64,000 nucleotides of DNA from a virus: the IMG/VR virus record IMGVR_UViG_3300042516_003452, positions 1-64,000 of that record. One strand, given 5' to 3'. How positions within the stretch are numbered: the first letter of the stretch is position 1; every line of letters begins with the position of its first letter. The translations under genes and the position numbers were made by a program. Shown here piece after piece: positions 40,020-48,585 of this stretch. The notes beneath the pieces are model-generated. The model was not told the origin of the DNA, did no database searches, and was given only the letters and a program-made list of their open reading frames with translations.

Positions 40020-40924
40020 CCAAAGCGGATGGCAGGAGCCTGAAGAGTAGAGCCGGCGTAAGGATTAGAGGTCAGTGCAGTACGGAGCGTTGCACCAGTC
40101 TCAGCTTGTGCACCTTGGGCCAGAGCGCCGCCGGTAGCAAGAACACCAAGACGCGCTTGGAGCTGACCCTGGGTATTTAACAGAGCTTGTTGACGAACCA
40201 GGTCGGCATTCTTCATCTGTTGAATGATTGGATTCGTCCGCTGCAGATCATAGAACGCTTGATCGGAATAATACTTAGACAGATCTTTGATAGCGCTGGT
40301 CTCAACGCCAAGATTGTTGCGGTACTGAGTTGTACCTAACTCGCCCATTTGCTGGGCCATCGCCATCTGAGTAGAAAACTGACCTTCTTTGCCTTTGGTT
40401 GGTTCACCGGTTGCTTTTTGGCGAACCGACTCAGAAGCACTAGCAGCTAGCGGAGCGAAAAGCATGCCACCTACTGCAGGAAGAACGGCTTGAGCAACCT
40501 TGCCAAGACCACCAGGAATAAGGCGTGCAACACCTGCACCGATGGCAGCACCCGCACCACCGCCAACAAGAGCACCAGCTGCACCTGTAGCTCGGCCTGC
40601 AGCTGCTTCTTCGGCAGCGGTCATTACTGGAGAAACAAGGCCTGCTACTAAGCCGTAACGACCGACTGGCACGTTTTGAAGAGCGGCACCGGCTTTTTGT
40701 GCTCCGCCACGAACAAAGTCAACGGCTTGATTGGCCATCTGTTGGGCACGTTCTCGACGACCAGGAGCAGCAGCGCCTGTTAAATTTACGTCGCCCGGTT
40801 GAGGTACAGAAGGACCGCCACTAACTCGAACAGAAGGAGATACGCCAGCGCCAAAGGTTGTAGGTCCAGTAGTTTGAAGGCCGATGCTTGGCATCCCCAT
40901 GTAGGGATTGTAATACGGATTCAC
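40016..40924 (-). CDS. Gly-rich virion protein with membrane-like segments
   Basis: A 302-aa protein. Residues ~85-160 contain Gly/Ala-rich helices (GRATGAAGALVGGGAGAAIGAGVARLI and AVLPAVGGMLFAPLAASASE). The C-terminus is helical with Gln, ending in APAIRFG. Likely an internal virion protein that could form a membrane path for DNA (inference). Confidence 0.7.
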   Translation of the reverse strand: MNPYYNPYMGMPSIGLQTTGPTTFGAGVSPSVRVSGGPSVPQPGDVNLTGAAAPGRRERAQQMANQAVDFVRGGAQKAGAALQNVPVGRYGLVAGLVSPVMTAAEEAAAGRATGAAGALVGGGAGAAIGAGVARLIPGGLGKVAQAVLPAVGGMLFAPLAASASESVRQKATGEPTKGKEGQFSTQMAMAQQMGELGTTQYRNNLGVETSAIKDLSKYYSDQAFYDLQRTNPIIQQMKNADLVRQQALLNTQGQLQARLGVLATGGALAQGAQAETGATLRTALTSNPYAGSTLQAPAIRFG

Positions 40925-40954
40925 GTCAACAACTCTACTTTTTTATAAATTCTA

Positions 40955-41902
40955 TCACTGCATCATTTCATACTGAGCAGTGGTAGGTAACTGAGTTTCG
41001 GATGGTTTTGCTGCAAGTACAGCATTGGCTAAGTTGCCCATAATTGCACCTGCAGCTGCGCCGCCGGCAGCACCGGCAAGTCCACGCCTGAATGCGTTCT
41101 TAACTAACGGTGCTGTTCTAATAGCGGCACCAGCACCCACAATTCCACCAACAGCAGTAGTAACAGAAGGAATAGTGACTGGATAACCAAGGACACGAGC
41201 TTCTGGAACACCTTGTAAATTCTCTGGAGTTGCTTTGACAATGCCAAGGAAGCCCTTGTCTTGGTAGTAGTTCTGAAGATAGTTCCCATAGCGCTCAGGC
41301 GTCAAGGAAGGGATGTCTTCCTTTGCAGTTTCATACTTCAAAGGGCGTCCCGTGCGTCCCAAGAAGAAACGTTCAAACAACTCACTGGCTGGCTGGGAAG
41401 TTTCCCGACGATCTTCTGAGCCTTCTTCTGCATAGGCTTGGGAGAAACCCTTTGGTCTAAACATTTCACCAATATTAGTGATGTCGTAAGCACCAGCCAA
41501 TGCAGTGGTTGGAACGGCAATTGTTGCACCAATTAGGCCCGTCTTTGTTGGGCCTAATGCACGATATGCTTCTTTACCAATAGCCGCCTCTGCCCCCGCC
41601 CCCATGATCGCCAAAGGGTGGTTGTAGCGCCAATAAATACCACGGGTGCCATCGTTCGTGATATCAGTTAACAACCTTGCGCCGAAGGCGCCCACTGCTT
41701 GAGTAGGCGTCTCCTGCATCGACACTCCTAAGGACTTAAGGTTGCGGTGGTATTCACCACGGAGCCCTGGAATGTCCTTGAGAATAGTGGGGTTGTACTC
41801 ACCTTTTAAGTAAGCCTGACGACTGGCTTCTGCGCTTTTACGCGCACCGGTCATCAACTCATCTTTGAACTGACCAACTTTATTTAGAAAATCTTGAAAC
41901 AT
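40955..41902 (-). CDS. Virion protein with glycine-zipper C-terminus
   Basis: A 315-aa protein. The helical basic N-terminus (FQDFLNKVGQFKDELMTGARKSAEAS) precedes hydrophobic stretches at ~130-150. A Gly/Ala-rich tail (VTTAVGGIVGAGAAIRTAP, then RRGLAGAAGGAAAGAIMGNLAN) follows. It is 1 nt from the next gene. Confidence 0.7.
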   Translation of the reverse strand: MFQDFLNKVGQFKDELMTGARKSAEASRQAYLKGEYNPTILKDIPGLRGEYHRNLKSLGVSMQETPTQAVGAFGARLLTDITNDGTRGIYWRYNHPLAIMGAGAEAAIGKEAYRALGPTKTGLIGATIAVPTTALAGAYDITNIGEMFRPKGFSQAYAEEGSEDRRETSQPASELFERFFLGRTGRPLKYETAKEDIPSLTPERYGNYLQNYYQDKGFLGIVKATPENLQGVPEARVLGYPVTIPSVTTAVGGIVGAGAAIRTAPLVKNAFRRGLAGAAGGAAAGAIMGNLANAVLAAKPSETQLPTTAQYEMMQ

Positions 41903-41903
41903 A

Positions 41904-42419
41904 TCACAGCCTCGGATTAAGAACGCCTTGAACCATTGCCTGATCTTCTGGACTCAAGTATTGCATCCACTGGTTACGTGGCATCTGGTTAAGTAAGTTC
42001 TCGAAATGCTGAGGATCAGCAAGAGGAAGTTGGTATTGAGTTCCAGGGGAAAGCTCAGTGAGTTGTTGATTTAAGGGAAGTTGATTGACAACGGAACGTT
42101 GTTCAATCTGTTGTGCAATTTGCTGAGGCTGACCCGCCATCAAGATCGAGGAACCAAGCTCAGTGCCGACCAAGGAACCAGCAATGTTCGCACCGCCTTC
42201 AATCAAACCACGAGCCGTTTTGTTAGGTATGTTGCGTGCTGCGTAACGACCAAGCAAAGTTGCTGGTAATGACGTGGCAAGATCCGAAAGACCAAACGCT
42301 AAAGCACCTTTGGGACCTGCGGTAAAAGCACCAAAACCTGCGTTAAGTGCAGTACCAGGGAGAACCGACTTAACGACGGAACCTAAATTCTTGCTTAACC
42401 AGCCTCCAGCTAAGGCCAT
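41904..42419 (-). CDS. Virion-region protein, Gly/Ala-rich
   Basis: A 171-aa protein. The N-terminal half is hydrophobic and Gly-rich (GTALNAGFGAFTAGPKGALAFGL, then GGANIAGSLVGTELGSSILM); the second half is Gln-rich and helical. Same compositional class as the neighbours. Confidence 0.65.
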   Translation of the reverse strand: MALAGGWLSKNLGSVVKSVLPGTALNAGFGAFTAGPKGALAFGLSDLATSLPATLLGRYAARNIPNKTARGLIEGGANIAGSLVGTELGSSILMAGQPQQIAQQIEQRSVVNQLPLNQQLTELSPGTQYQLPLADPQHFENLLNQMPRNQWMQYLSPEDQAMVQGVLNPRL

Positions 42420-42450
42420 CTACTTATCCCTTTTTATTCATTATAAATTG

Positions 42451-42984
42451 TTAGTCTTTGGTATCTTCTTTGTCACCAGCAAGAAGCTGAGCGACTGACT
42501 TATCGCCTTCTGCTTCGTTCTCAACTTTTTGCTCCATTTGCGCCATGATGTAGCCCTTGGGATCTGGGTTCTTCGCACGAGGCATTGGGTTGCTGATTCT
42601 TTTACCAGGATCCATGGTTGGGCTAAGGGAGTAGAACTCACCCCAGGTGGTGTTGAAGCCTGGTTGTTCTTCTGGACGCTGGTTTGTTTTGGCTCGACCA
42701 TTCATGAAGTCGTAGTCTTTGTTGCGATCAAAGCGACCGATACCAGCAAAGACTTCAGTAGGGCCTTCGCCAACTTGTTGAAGGCCTGGGTTCTGAATTA
42801 ACTTCTTGGTTTGAATCCGACGAAGTAAGTCGGTACTATCAAAACGGTTTAGGTTCCAGGGCGGTGCACCACTATTTGCTTTAACGGAGAACAGATCGTC
42901 AAAGTTAAGATTTTTCTTTTTAACGAAAAGATCTTTACCGTAATCAAGATAACGATCTAGTTCAAGCCTGTGGTCTTTAGCCAT
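42451..42984 (-). CDS. Unknown 177-aa charged protein
   Basis: Largely polar, with KDLFVKKKNLNFDDLF near the start and a disordered middle. It begins in a TGATG overlap with the 74-aa gene's stop codon. Confidence 0.6.
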   Translation of the reverse strand: MAKDHRLELDRYLDYGKDLFVKKKNLNFDDLFSVKANSGAPPWNLNRFDSTDLLRRIQTKKLIQNPGLQQVGEGPTEVFAGIGRFDRNKDYDFMNGRAKTNQRPEEQPGFNTTWGEFYSLSPTMDPGKRISNPMPRAKNPDPKGYIMAQMEQKVENEAEGDKSVAQLLAGDKEDTKD

Positions 42985-43208
42985 CAGCTTTCCTTCTTGC
43001 CGTCTTTATTCTTCTTCAAGCCTACCAGCGTCTTGCGAAGCCGTGCCTGTTTTACAGTCTTTTCATCGTACTGATCAGGATTGGAAAGGACATTTGCCTG
43101 GAGCTGAGCAGAGGTAATACCTTTGCGCTTAGCTTTGGCAGTGAAGGCGCCTTCCTTCATATCCATGCCTTGGATCCACTTTTTGTCTTTCTTTTTCTTT
43201 TCAGCCAT
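42984..43208 (-). CDS. Small basic 74-aa protein
   Basis: MAEKKKKDKKWIQGMDMKEGAFTAKAKRKG, then TSAQLQANVLSNPDQYDEKTVKQARLRKTL. Lys-rich, with a helical middle typical of small phage proteins of unknown function. 2 nt from the 979-aa gene. Confidence 0.65.
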   Translation of the reverse strand: MAEKKKKDKKWIQGMDMKEGAFTAKAKRKGITSAQLQANVLSNPDQYDEKTVKQARLRKTLVGLKKNKDGKKES

Positions 43209-43210
43209 GA

Positions 43211-46150
43211 TTAGCGAATACGACGTTTTGCGGCAGCTTGTGACATTAACCGATTACCGAAGTTTTGAAGCTGAGAACCAGAGAGGCCATAACGCCTAAT
43301 GGTTTCAGACTCAGATAACTGACCAATGCCACCCGGTACAGAACCTAGACCTAATCCTAATTCCTGTTTACCACGGACGACCTGTCCTCCTGGAGTTAAA
43401 TTAGCAGCCAACGCGAATTGATTGCGTTGTGCACCTTGACTAAGAGAACGTGGTTCCATAGAGACTTGGAGTTGGCTCTCTGGGTATTGATAATTACCTG
43501 TTGAAACTCGGCTGATCGGTCCCATTGCAGGAGCAGCTGGTCCAGTGTAAGGATTCTGCGTACGAGCAAAGGAACCAATATTCATGGTTGGGACACGCGT
43601 GCGTCCGACCACATTGCCGGTCTGAGGATCACGCACAGGAACAACCTTCATACCTTCACCGGTTTGAGGTGTTTCCATCTGGCTGCGTAGAGCAGACATC
43701 TGAGCACCAGTTACAGTAGAGGGCTCAATGGCAACACCAGTTGTCCTCAGGGGAGCTGTAGAAATACGCGGTGAGTAATAAGCCACATCGACATCAACGC
43801 CGCCATCCCCAACGGTCATTGGATCAATTCCACCTTCGCCTCTGACTTGGTATTGACCAGGGATTGGAGCTGCTTTACCGGTGGTTTTGTAAATCGGATA
43901 GCCGTATGGATTGAAACCAGCAACAACTTTTTTACCTTCTTTGTTGACTTGGATTCTTTCACCAAAGATTGGTGTATCCTTCTCAGTCTTCAGAAGACCC
44001 ATCACCATTGCATTGGCCTCTTGTGGGTAATAAAGCTTGCCGGAAGCTTGACTGATTTGTGGCTTAAGAATGGGAACATCGATCCCTTCTTTATTCATTA
44101 AGTAATCATCAACTGCTTTAACGATGAACCCTTGGTAGTCATAAGCCTCACCGATGTCGGAAAGCGTTTTGCCTTGCGCCAGGCCCAACTCTAGGGCTTC
44201 GGGATTGTTCTCACGTAAGTAGGCAGCTTTAGCGGAAGGATTATTGAAGTAATCCGATTGGGCTCTTTCTGCCACACTTTGGATCGTGGCACGGTCCAGG
44301 GCCACAGGCTCTGGTTTTGCCGTTTTCAATGTGGTCCAACCAATACGTTGTTCACCTTGCGTTAAAGGTGTACGTCGAATACCAAGCAAGGGGCCTTCGC
44401 CAACAATCACTCGCCGAGACGTTGGTTTGTACGGCTGGCGAATATTTGTGCCAGGAATGGTTTCTCCATACATGATGTCTGGAGCCCAATCCGAAATAGG
44501 TTGGGTTGTGATCTTGGCAGGAACAACATCAACAGCCGTTTCAAAACCACCGATCAACTTATTGGTGCCAACATTGATGTCAGAAGTTTCAATACCCATT
44601 CCACCCTTGTAACCAACATCTTGCATGCGAAGAAGTTGACCAAAGGAAAGATTGGGATCTTGGCCAAGAACATTAATACCAGCGGTCTGAATACCAGAAG
44701 GATCACGGCGCAGTGGAACAACGACATCGGCAGCGCGTAACTGACGTTCAGAGCCAGGAGCAGCAGCTGAAGCTTCTTGAACAACACCAGGAATTTGAGT
44801 GGTACCTTTGTTAGTGCGTTCTCGGAAAGACTCCGTTTCGATTAAAAGGTTACCGACACCTTCCGTATCGCCATAATCCGTACCCATTTCGCGATTGGCG
44901 GTCATGACCTCAGTTGGGTCATAGTCGTAATCGTCGACTTCTTGGTAGTAGTTACCAGTGTTGGGGTCGTAACTAAAACCTGCTTGCTCTAGTTTTTCTT
45001 TCTGCTGGAGCTGCTTCAGGTTTGTTGTGTCGTGATAGGTCAAGCCCGTACCACCAACGCCAGCGGTCTCAAGCTCTTCCACCAATGCATCCGGCATGGA
45101 AGCACGAGCGCCACCAGCAATCTCCATGGTTGGGTTGCTGCTAACAGCCCCGCCGCGAATTTTGGGAGTTGTACCGAGATACTCAGTGATCCTTTCGCGT
45201 GGTACTTCAGGATTCAAGATTTGATCACGGATTGCCCGTGGATAAGAAGCGGCAGCCATTGTCCGCTCCAAAATTTCCTCTGGTGTAAAGCGATTGCGTG
45301 CAGTAGCCGATTCAGAAACCGTACTTAAATCAAGAGCGCGACCTGCACTTAAGCCACTACGTGTAGAAACACTACCAATCTTGGCACCACGTAATAAACG
45401 AGCTTGTTGTGGGGTTAGTTCCAGCTCACCAGTTAGATCTGAGACTGAACGTCCGGTTCTTTCATAACGAGGTCCGTAAAATTCCTGAGCCTGGCGGCCA
45501 AGGTTCTCAAGCTGCTCTTCTAATTCCCAAGCGTTACCGCTGACAATTCTTTTGGGAGTTGTTTGAGCAATACGTTGAACTTCTTGGGGGAATTGGGAAA
45601 CTTGCTCAGCAACTTGGGAAGTTCTTGCGATACGGTCAGCATCTCGACTGAAACTTACAAAGTTATTGACTTCACGTTGTTCGGGTATCACAATGCCCTT
45701 GGAAATAACTTGATCAAGACCTGCGTCAGAGGCTTCGACCTGCTGACTGCGAACTTCATCGATCAGATTCTGCTGAATGCTGGTTAAATCAACAGTTGCC
45801 TGCGGAATTGCCGTTTCAGGCGCTGCAACTTTGGAAGGACGGACCAAAGGTGCCTGAGATATGGCTCGAAGATCGGATTCACGCGGAACACGAGGCTTTC
45901 CAACGGGAGCAGGCGCCTGACGACCGCGTAATGCCCGGTAACCAAGGGTGCCAGCTCCCAATGCACCTAAGCCCAGGGCTGCGGCACCCAAAATTCCCGC
46001 CAATGGGGACTCTTCTTGTGGTTGACGGAGCTGATTGGCGCGAAAATCACGAACTGCTGGGGCTAAAGCAGCCCTTTCCTCCGGATCTTCTGGGTATGGG
46101 GTACCAGTGGCGCGGCTGTAGGCAGCAAAATCGGCAGGTGACAGGGCCAT
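43211..46150 (-). CDS. Large 979-aa virion-region protein
   Basis: The first gene of the long late block and the largest. Residues ~50-75 form a Gly/Ala hydrophobic helix (LAGILGAAALGLGALGAGTLGYRALRG). Charged helical and repeated-turn regions follow, and the C-terminus is Gln/Gly/Pro-rich. No enzyme motif found. It may be an internal or ejected virion protein, or a tape-measure-like protein without the usual coiled-coil repeats. Confidence 0.65.
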   Translation of the reverse strand: MALSPADFAAYSRATGTPYPEDPEERAALAPAVRDFRANQLRQPQEESPLAGILGAAALGLGALGAGTLGYRALRGRQAPAPVGKPRVPRESDLRAISQAPLVRPSKVAAPETAIPQATVDLTSIQQNLIDEVRSQQVEASDAGLDQVISKGIVIPEQREVNNFVSFSRDADRIARTSQVAEQVSQFPQEVQRIAQTTPKRIVSGNAWELEEQLENLGRQAQEFYGPRYERTGRSVSDLTGELELTPQQARLLRGAKIGSVSTRSGLSAGRALDLSTVSESATARNRFTPEEILERTMAAASYPRAIRDQILNPEVPRERITEYLGTTPKIRGGAVSSNPTMEIAGGARASMPDALVEELETAGVGGTGLTYHDTTNLKQLQQKEKLEQAGFSYDPNTGNYYQEVDDYDYDPTEVMTANREMGTDYGDTEGVGNLLIETESFRERTNKGTTQIPGVVQEASAAAPGSERQLRAADVVVPLRRDPSGIQTAGINVLGQDPNLSFGQLLRMQDVGYKGGMGIETSDINVGTNKLIGGFETAVDVVPAKITTQPISDWAPDIMYGETIPGTNIRQPYKPTSRRVIVGEGPLLGIRRTPLTQGEQRIGWTTLKTAKPEPVALDRATIQSVAERAQSDYFNNPSAKAAYLRENNPEALELGLAQGKTLSDIGEAYDYQGFIVKAVDDYLMNKEGIDVPILKPQISQASGKLYYPQEANAMVMGLLKTEKDTPIFGERIQVNKEGKKVVAGFNPYGYPIYKTTGKAAPIPGQYQVRGEGGIDPMTVGDGGVDVDVAYYSPRISTAPLRTTGVAIEPSTVTGAQMSALRSQMETPQTGEGMKVVPVRDPQTGNVVGRTRVPTMNIGSFARTQNPYTGPAAPAMGPISRVSTGNYQYPESQLQVSMEPRSLSQGAQRNQFALAANLTPGGQVVRGKQELGLGLGSVPGGIGQLSESETIRRYGLSGSQLQNFGNRLMSQAAAKRRIR

Positions 46151-46270
46151 TGGGTACTTATTAGCTATAAATTCCTTGTTCTTTGTATTTTACTGGGGGA
46201 AACTTAGGTAAAAAGTGAATACGGTAGACTATTACCAAAAGAATCGCTGAACATCCGGGTTAATAAGGAC

Positions 46271-46480
46271 ATGAACCCTAAGAATGCTTTAGAAAAAGCA
46301 ACTGCACTGTACGCAATTGCGGATGCGGCCGAAGATTTAGAGAAAGCTGGGGCTGCACCATTCGAAGTCAAGGCGTTTACGACTGGTGCCAGGGAAAAAT
46401 TGGCAGAAGAACGACCTGATTACGACAAATACGCCAAAGCTTACGCTGCTTCTTCCCGTTTTGCACAAAGCAACCAGTAA
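46271..46480 (+). CDS. Unknown 69-aa helical protein
   Basis: First + strand gene after the late block; AAGGAC 3 nt before the ATG. Ala/Glu-rich helix (ALEKATALYAIADAAEDLEKAGAAPFEVKAF). A terminator follows at 46511. Divergent from the 979-aa gene, so the 120-nt gap between them likely holds promoters for both directions. Confidence 0.65.
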   Translation: MNPKNALEKATALYAIADAAEDLEKAGAAPFEVKAFTTGAREKLAEERPDYDKYAKAYAASSRFAQSNQ

Positions 46481-46510
46481 GTAAAAGCGTTAATTAGCAC
46501 ATTGTTAATA

Positions 46511-46537
46511 GCCGGGGCCACAAACCCCGGCATTTTT
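46511..46537 (+). terminator. Rho-independent terminator
   Basis: GCCGGGG pairs with CCCCGGC around CCACAAA, followed by ATTTTT. It ends the transcript of the 46271 gene. The 46538-46738 stretch holds no convincing gene; it has GC-rich and A-rich patches. Confidence 0.88.
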
Positions 46538-46738
46538 GTGTGTTTTCTTGGGTAAAACCCCTGTAAACATGACACTTTTTGCAAGGGCCGCCCCCTATAG
46601 GGGCCAAAAAGGATAAAAAATTTCCTGACGCTTCTCCAACACCCCACGCGACGCGAGTTGCGTATAGAAAAAAAGAAAGGGCGGGGGCTGCGCATCCGAA
46701 GAACGCAGGCAAATCAAGTCAGTTTACCGACAGGAACC

Positions 46739-47038
46739 ATGACTCAGGCCAAAGTTAGCACCAAGGGACAGCGCTGGCAGCATGACTGGCGGCGTCAAGT
46801 AGGCGAGCGCCCAACAGAGAGTAACGCCAAGCTTTTCCACAGCTATGTGGAGATGGCGTATCAGTTGCTCGAGGAGTTTAGCTCAGCCGACTTTATCTAC
46901 AGCGAAGTCAGGCAAGTCTGCCAACCCCAGTATCTCTTCCAGGTGGTCTGTGACATGCGAAGCGAGAAGCTAAGCATGCGCATTTGGACCACCGAGGAAG
47001 GATATAAGGCGGTGTCCATCCACAAAATCCCTGTCTGA
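46739..47038 (+). CDS. Unknown 99-aa basic protein
   Basis: ATG 46739 follows CAGGAACC; an earlier TTG in the frame is less likely. Contains WQHDWRRQVGERPTESNAKLFHSYVEMAYQLLEEFSSADF. Helical with a beta end. First gene of the early cluster. Confidence 0.6.
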   Translation: MTQAKVSTKGQRWQHDWRRQVGERPTESNAKLFHSYVEMAYQLLEEFSSADFIYSEVRQVCQPQYLFQVVCDMRSEKLSMRIWTTEEGYKAVSIHKIPV

Positions 47039-47052
47039 TACGTTCGCGTATC
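47037..47052 (+). ncRNA. UUCG tetraloop hairpin after 46739 gene
   Basis: GATACG-TTCG-CGTATC right at the stop codon. A near-identical copy (ATACG-TTCG-CGTAT) is at 48904-48917. Stable RNA ends or processing signals are possible; no T run follows. Confidence 0.5.
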
Positions 47053-47133
47053 GCGTACGGGAAAGATCTGCTCCCCGCCCCGCACTTGTTCATACAGAAC
47101 AGTTTCGCAACAGGAGCGTGGTCAAGTCACGGT

Positions 47134-47167
47134 CTTGGCAGCTGCAATCCCGCAGCGTAAGTCCAAG
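47134..47167 (+). ncRNA. Leader hairpin family B, copy 1
   Basis: Outer stem CTTGG/CCAAG, then CA, inner hairpin GCTGC-AATCCC-GCAGC, then the conserved joint GTAAGT. It lies 17 nt upstream of a GTG start. Other copies at 50989 and 52121 keep the joint and change both stems in compensating ways. Confidence 0.55.
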
Positions 47168-47184
47168 CTCACCGGAGTAACACC

Positions 47185-47412
47185 GTGACCAACACCATCG
47201 CCACCGTCCGTCGTATCGACTGCGTGGACATCACCAAGATGTCACACGAGGAGATCTTCGACATGTGTGGCGTACCAACCCGGCAAGAAGCTGGCGACAA
47301 CGTCATGCTTCAGGTCCTCGACCTGCTTGAGCACGGACGTAGCCAGGTACTTACTGCCGAACACCTCCAGGTCATCAAGTCCTACGTGGACGAGATGCTG
47401 GAGACCAACTGA
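47185..47412 (+). CDS. Unknown 75-aa protein
   Basis: GTG start with GGAG 8 nt upstream. The acidic, helical sequence runs MTNTIATVRRIDCVDITKMSHEEIFDMCG... ending MLETN. No family recognised. Preceded by a family B hairpin and followed by family C. Confidence 0.6.
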   Translation: MTNTIATVRRIDCVDITKMSHEEIFDMCGVPTRQEAGDNVMLQVLDLLEHGRSQVLTAEHLQVIKSYVDEMLETN

Positions 47413-47459
47413 TCCGTTAAAGCGGGCGGCAGGGTGCAAACCCCTGCCCAGTTATTGCC
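47411..47459 (+). ncRNA. Leader element family C, copy 1
   Basis: Begins at the stop codon of the 47185 gene. A CCG-TTAAAG-CGG mini-hairpin is followed by GGCAGGG-TGCAAAC-CCCTGCC (perfect 7-bp stem) and CAGTTATTGCC. Copy 2 at 47577 has a different but still perfect stem, and the same loop and tail. Confidence 0.55.
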
Positions 47460-47497
47460 TACAGCGGAGATAGGCACCGCACACACAGGAGTTACCT

Positions 47498-47578
47498 GTG
47501 CACTTCACCACCTACGAATCCGTCGCACTCATCACGATCTTCATCGTGAGTTGCGTAATCGGATACGTAACCGACTGA
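47498..47578 (+). CDS. 26-aa membrane peptide
   Basis: GTG start with AGGAG 6 nt upstream. The product VHFTTYESVALITIFIVSCV...VTD is one transmembrane helix with short polar ends. It is flanked by the two family C elements. Small, but the ribosome site and position support it. Confidence 0.5.
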   Translation: MHFTTYESVALITIFIVSCVIGYVTD

Positions 47579-47625
47579 TCCGTCTAAGCGGGTGACCAGG
47601 TGCAAACCCTGGTCCAGTCATTGCC
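47577..47625 (+). ncRNA. Leader element family C, copy 2
   Basis: CCG-TCTAAG-CGG mini-hairpin, then GACCAGG-TGCAAAC-CCTGGTC and CAGTCATTGCC. Compared with copy 1 the stem is changed at several pairs with pairing kept, while loop and tail are conserved. A further perfect hairpin (GCCACCC-ACCGA-GGGTGGC) follows at 47623-47641. Confidence 0.55.
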
Positions 47626-47658
47626 ACCCACCGAGGGTGGCTTAATTTAACTCAGCTC

Positions 47659-47814
47659 ATGCGAGTTACCTACCAAGATCTGCTGCAGTGGTTCACTGAA
47701 CAGCAACTAGATGATGCCGTCATCATTGCCCGTTGCACAGCAGATGCATTCCCTCACCTCAACTACGAGCAGCGACTTGTCAAAGTCCTGGTCGAAATGA
47801 AGACCTACGCCTGA
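47659..47814 (+). CDS. Unknown 51-aa protein
   Basis: MRVTYQDLLQWFTEQQLDDAVIIARC... with helical, acidic character. The leader before the ATG is TTTAACTCAGCTC, without a Shine-Dalgarno. The start resembles the 58-aa protein at 51941 (MTYQELLSQLEVMSQEQLNMDVTVYV), so they may be paralogues. Confidence 0.55.
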   Translation: MRVTYQDLLQWFTEQQLDDAVIIARCTADAFPHLNYEQRLVKVLVEMKTYA

Positions 47815-47823
47815 TCTACTACC

Positions 47824-48072
47824 ATGCTGATCTATCAACCCAAGTGTGACGACCGTACTCGCGTAGCCTGGTACGGAGGAGAGTCTACACAGCTACACTT
47901 CCAACACCGTGGTATCACCGAGAGGTGGATCGACATCGAGACACGTACTCTCATGGGTGATATCCCAGGTGGTGTGAAGGAACTGCTTGCAGAAATGCAA
48001 GACTTTTACAACTACTGCTACGGCGAGACTTCCATCCTCGACCAAGATAACCTCATCGGCACGATCTTCTGA
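47824..48072 (+). CDS. Unknown 82-aa protein
   Basis: MLIYQPKCDDRTRVAWYGGESTQLHFQHRG, then ERWIDIETRTLMGDIPGG; mixed alpha/beta. 9 nt after the previous gene. A cUUCGg-type hairpin follows its stop codon. Confidence 0.6.
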   Translation: MLIYQPKCDDRTRVAWYGGESTQLHFQHRGITERWIDIETRTLMGDIPGGVKELLAEMQDFYNYCYGETSILDQDNLIGTIF

Positions 48073-48082
48073 CTCCTGCTCT

Positions 48083-48100
48083 AAGGGCCTTCGGGCCTTT
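48083..48100 (+). ncRNA. UUCG hairpin (possible terminator or processing site)
   Basis: AAGGGCC pairs with GGCCTTT (one G-U) around TTCG. No T run follows, so processing or weak termination is possible. It is followed at once by the direct repeat at 48102. Confidence 0.5.
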
Positions 48101-48101
48101 A

Positions 48102-48122
48102 CTGCAGGACTCAACATCCTGC
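48102..48122 (+). repeat. Direct repeat, copy 1 (with hairpin)
   Basis: A 21-nt word with core GCAGGACTCAACATCCTGC, repeated identically at 48933-48953. It folds into GCAGGA-CTCAACA-TCCTGC. Confidence 0.75.
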
Positions 48123-48147
48123 CGTCCACTCAACTCAGCTCAACACA

Positions 48148-48363
48148 ATGACAGCTCTTAACTTCCGCAAGAACGTGCGTGAGTTTATGCCTTGGGCCAT
48201 CAGTGCTAGCCAGACTACCGCTCGTGTAGTCACCAAGGCAGTCACTGATACTGCAACCAAGGCCAAGGCTACTGAGAAGCTACATGACATCCGTTGTCGT
48301 GCAGCAGCACTCATCATGCCAAACGACATGGCATTCATCATCACTCCTAAGAACAACATCTGA
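48148..48363 (+). CDS. Unknown 71-aa protein
   Basis: MTALNFRKNVREFMPWAISASQTTARVVTKAV... helical and basic. The leader reads ACTCAACTCAGCTCAACACA with no Shine-Dalgarno. 3 nt before the next gene. Confidence 0.55.
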   Translation: MTALNFRKNVREFMPWAISASQTTARVVTKAVTDTATKAKATEKLHDIRCRAAALIMPNDMAFIITPKNNI

Positions 48364-48366
48364 CTC

Positions 48367-48576
48367 ATGACTAAGAACCACATGGTTGACTCTGTGCTTG
48401 CCCTCACCATGGGCACTGGCATCGGCTTGTTACTTTCTGTCTTTGGACAGAAGCTACTCAACAAGCATTACGTTGCCAACTGCCACAAGCAACCACACCA
48501 TAACCTCGTGTATGTCGATGGTTTCCTCGGCGACACGTACTACTGCATCAAGAATGCAGACTTTAAGCAGAACTGA
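48367..48576 (+). CDS. 69-aa single-pass membrane protein
   Basis: A transmembrane segment near residues 8-26 (DSVLALTMGTGIGLLLSVFG), then a His/Asn-rich soluble part. Followed by the antisense GIY-YIG gene. Confidence 0.55.
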   Translation: MTKNHMVDSVLALTMGTGIGLLLSVFGQKLLNKHYVANCHKQPHHNLVYVDGFLGDTYYCIKNADFKQN

Positions 48577-48585
48577 AGCCTGCAC

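Noticed and set aside
46578-46602. TTGCAA ... TATAGG as a promoter before the early cluster
   Set aside because: Spacing is only 11 nt; too short for a sigma-70 promoter.
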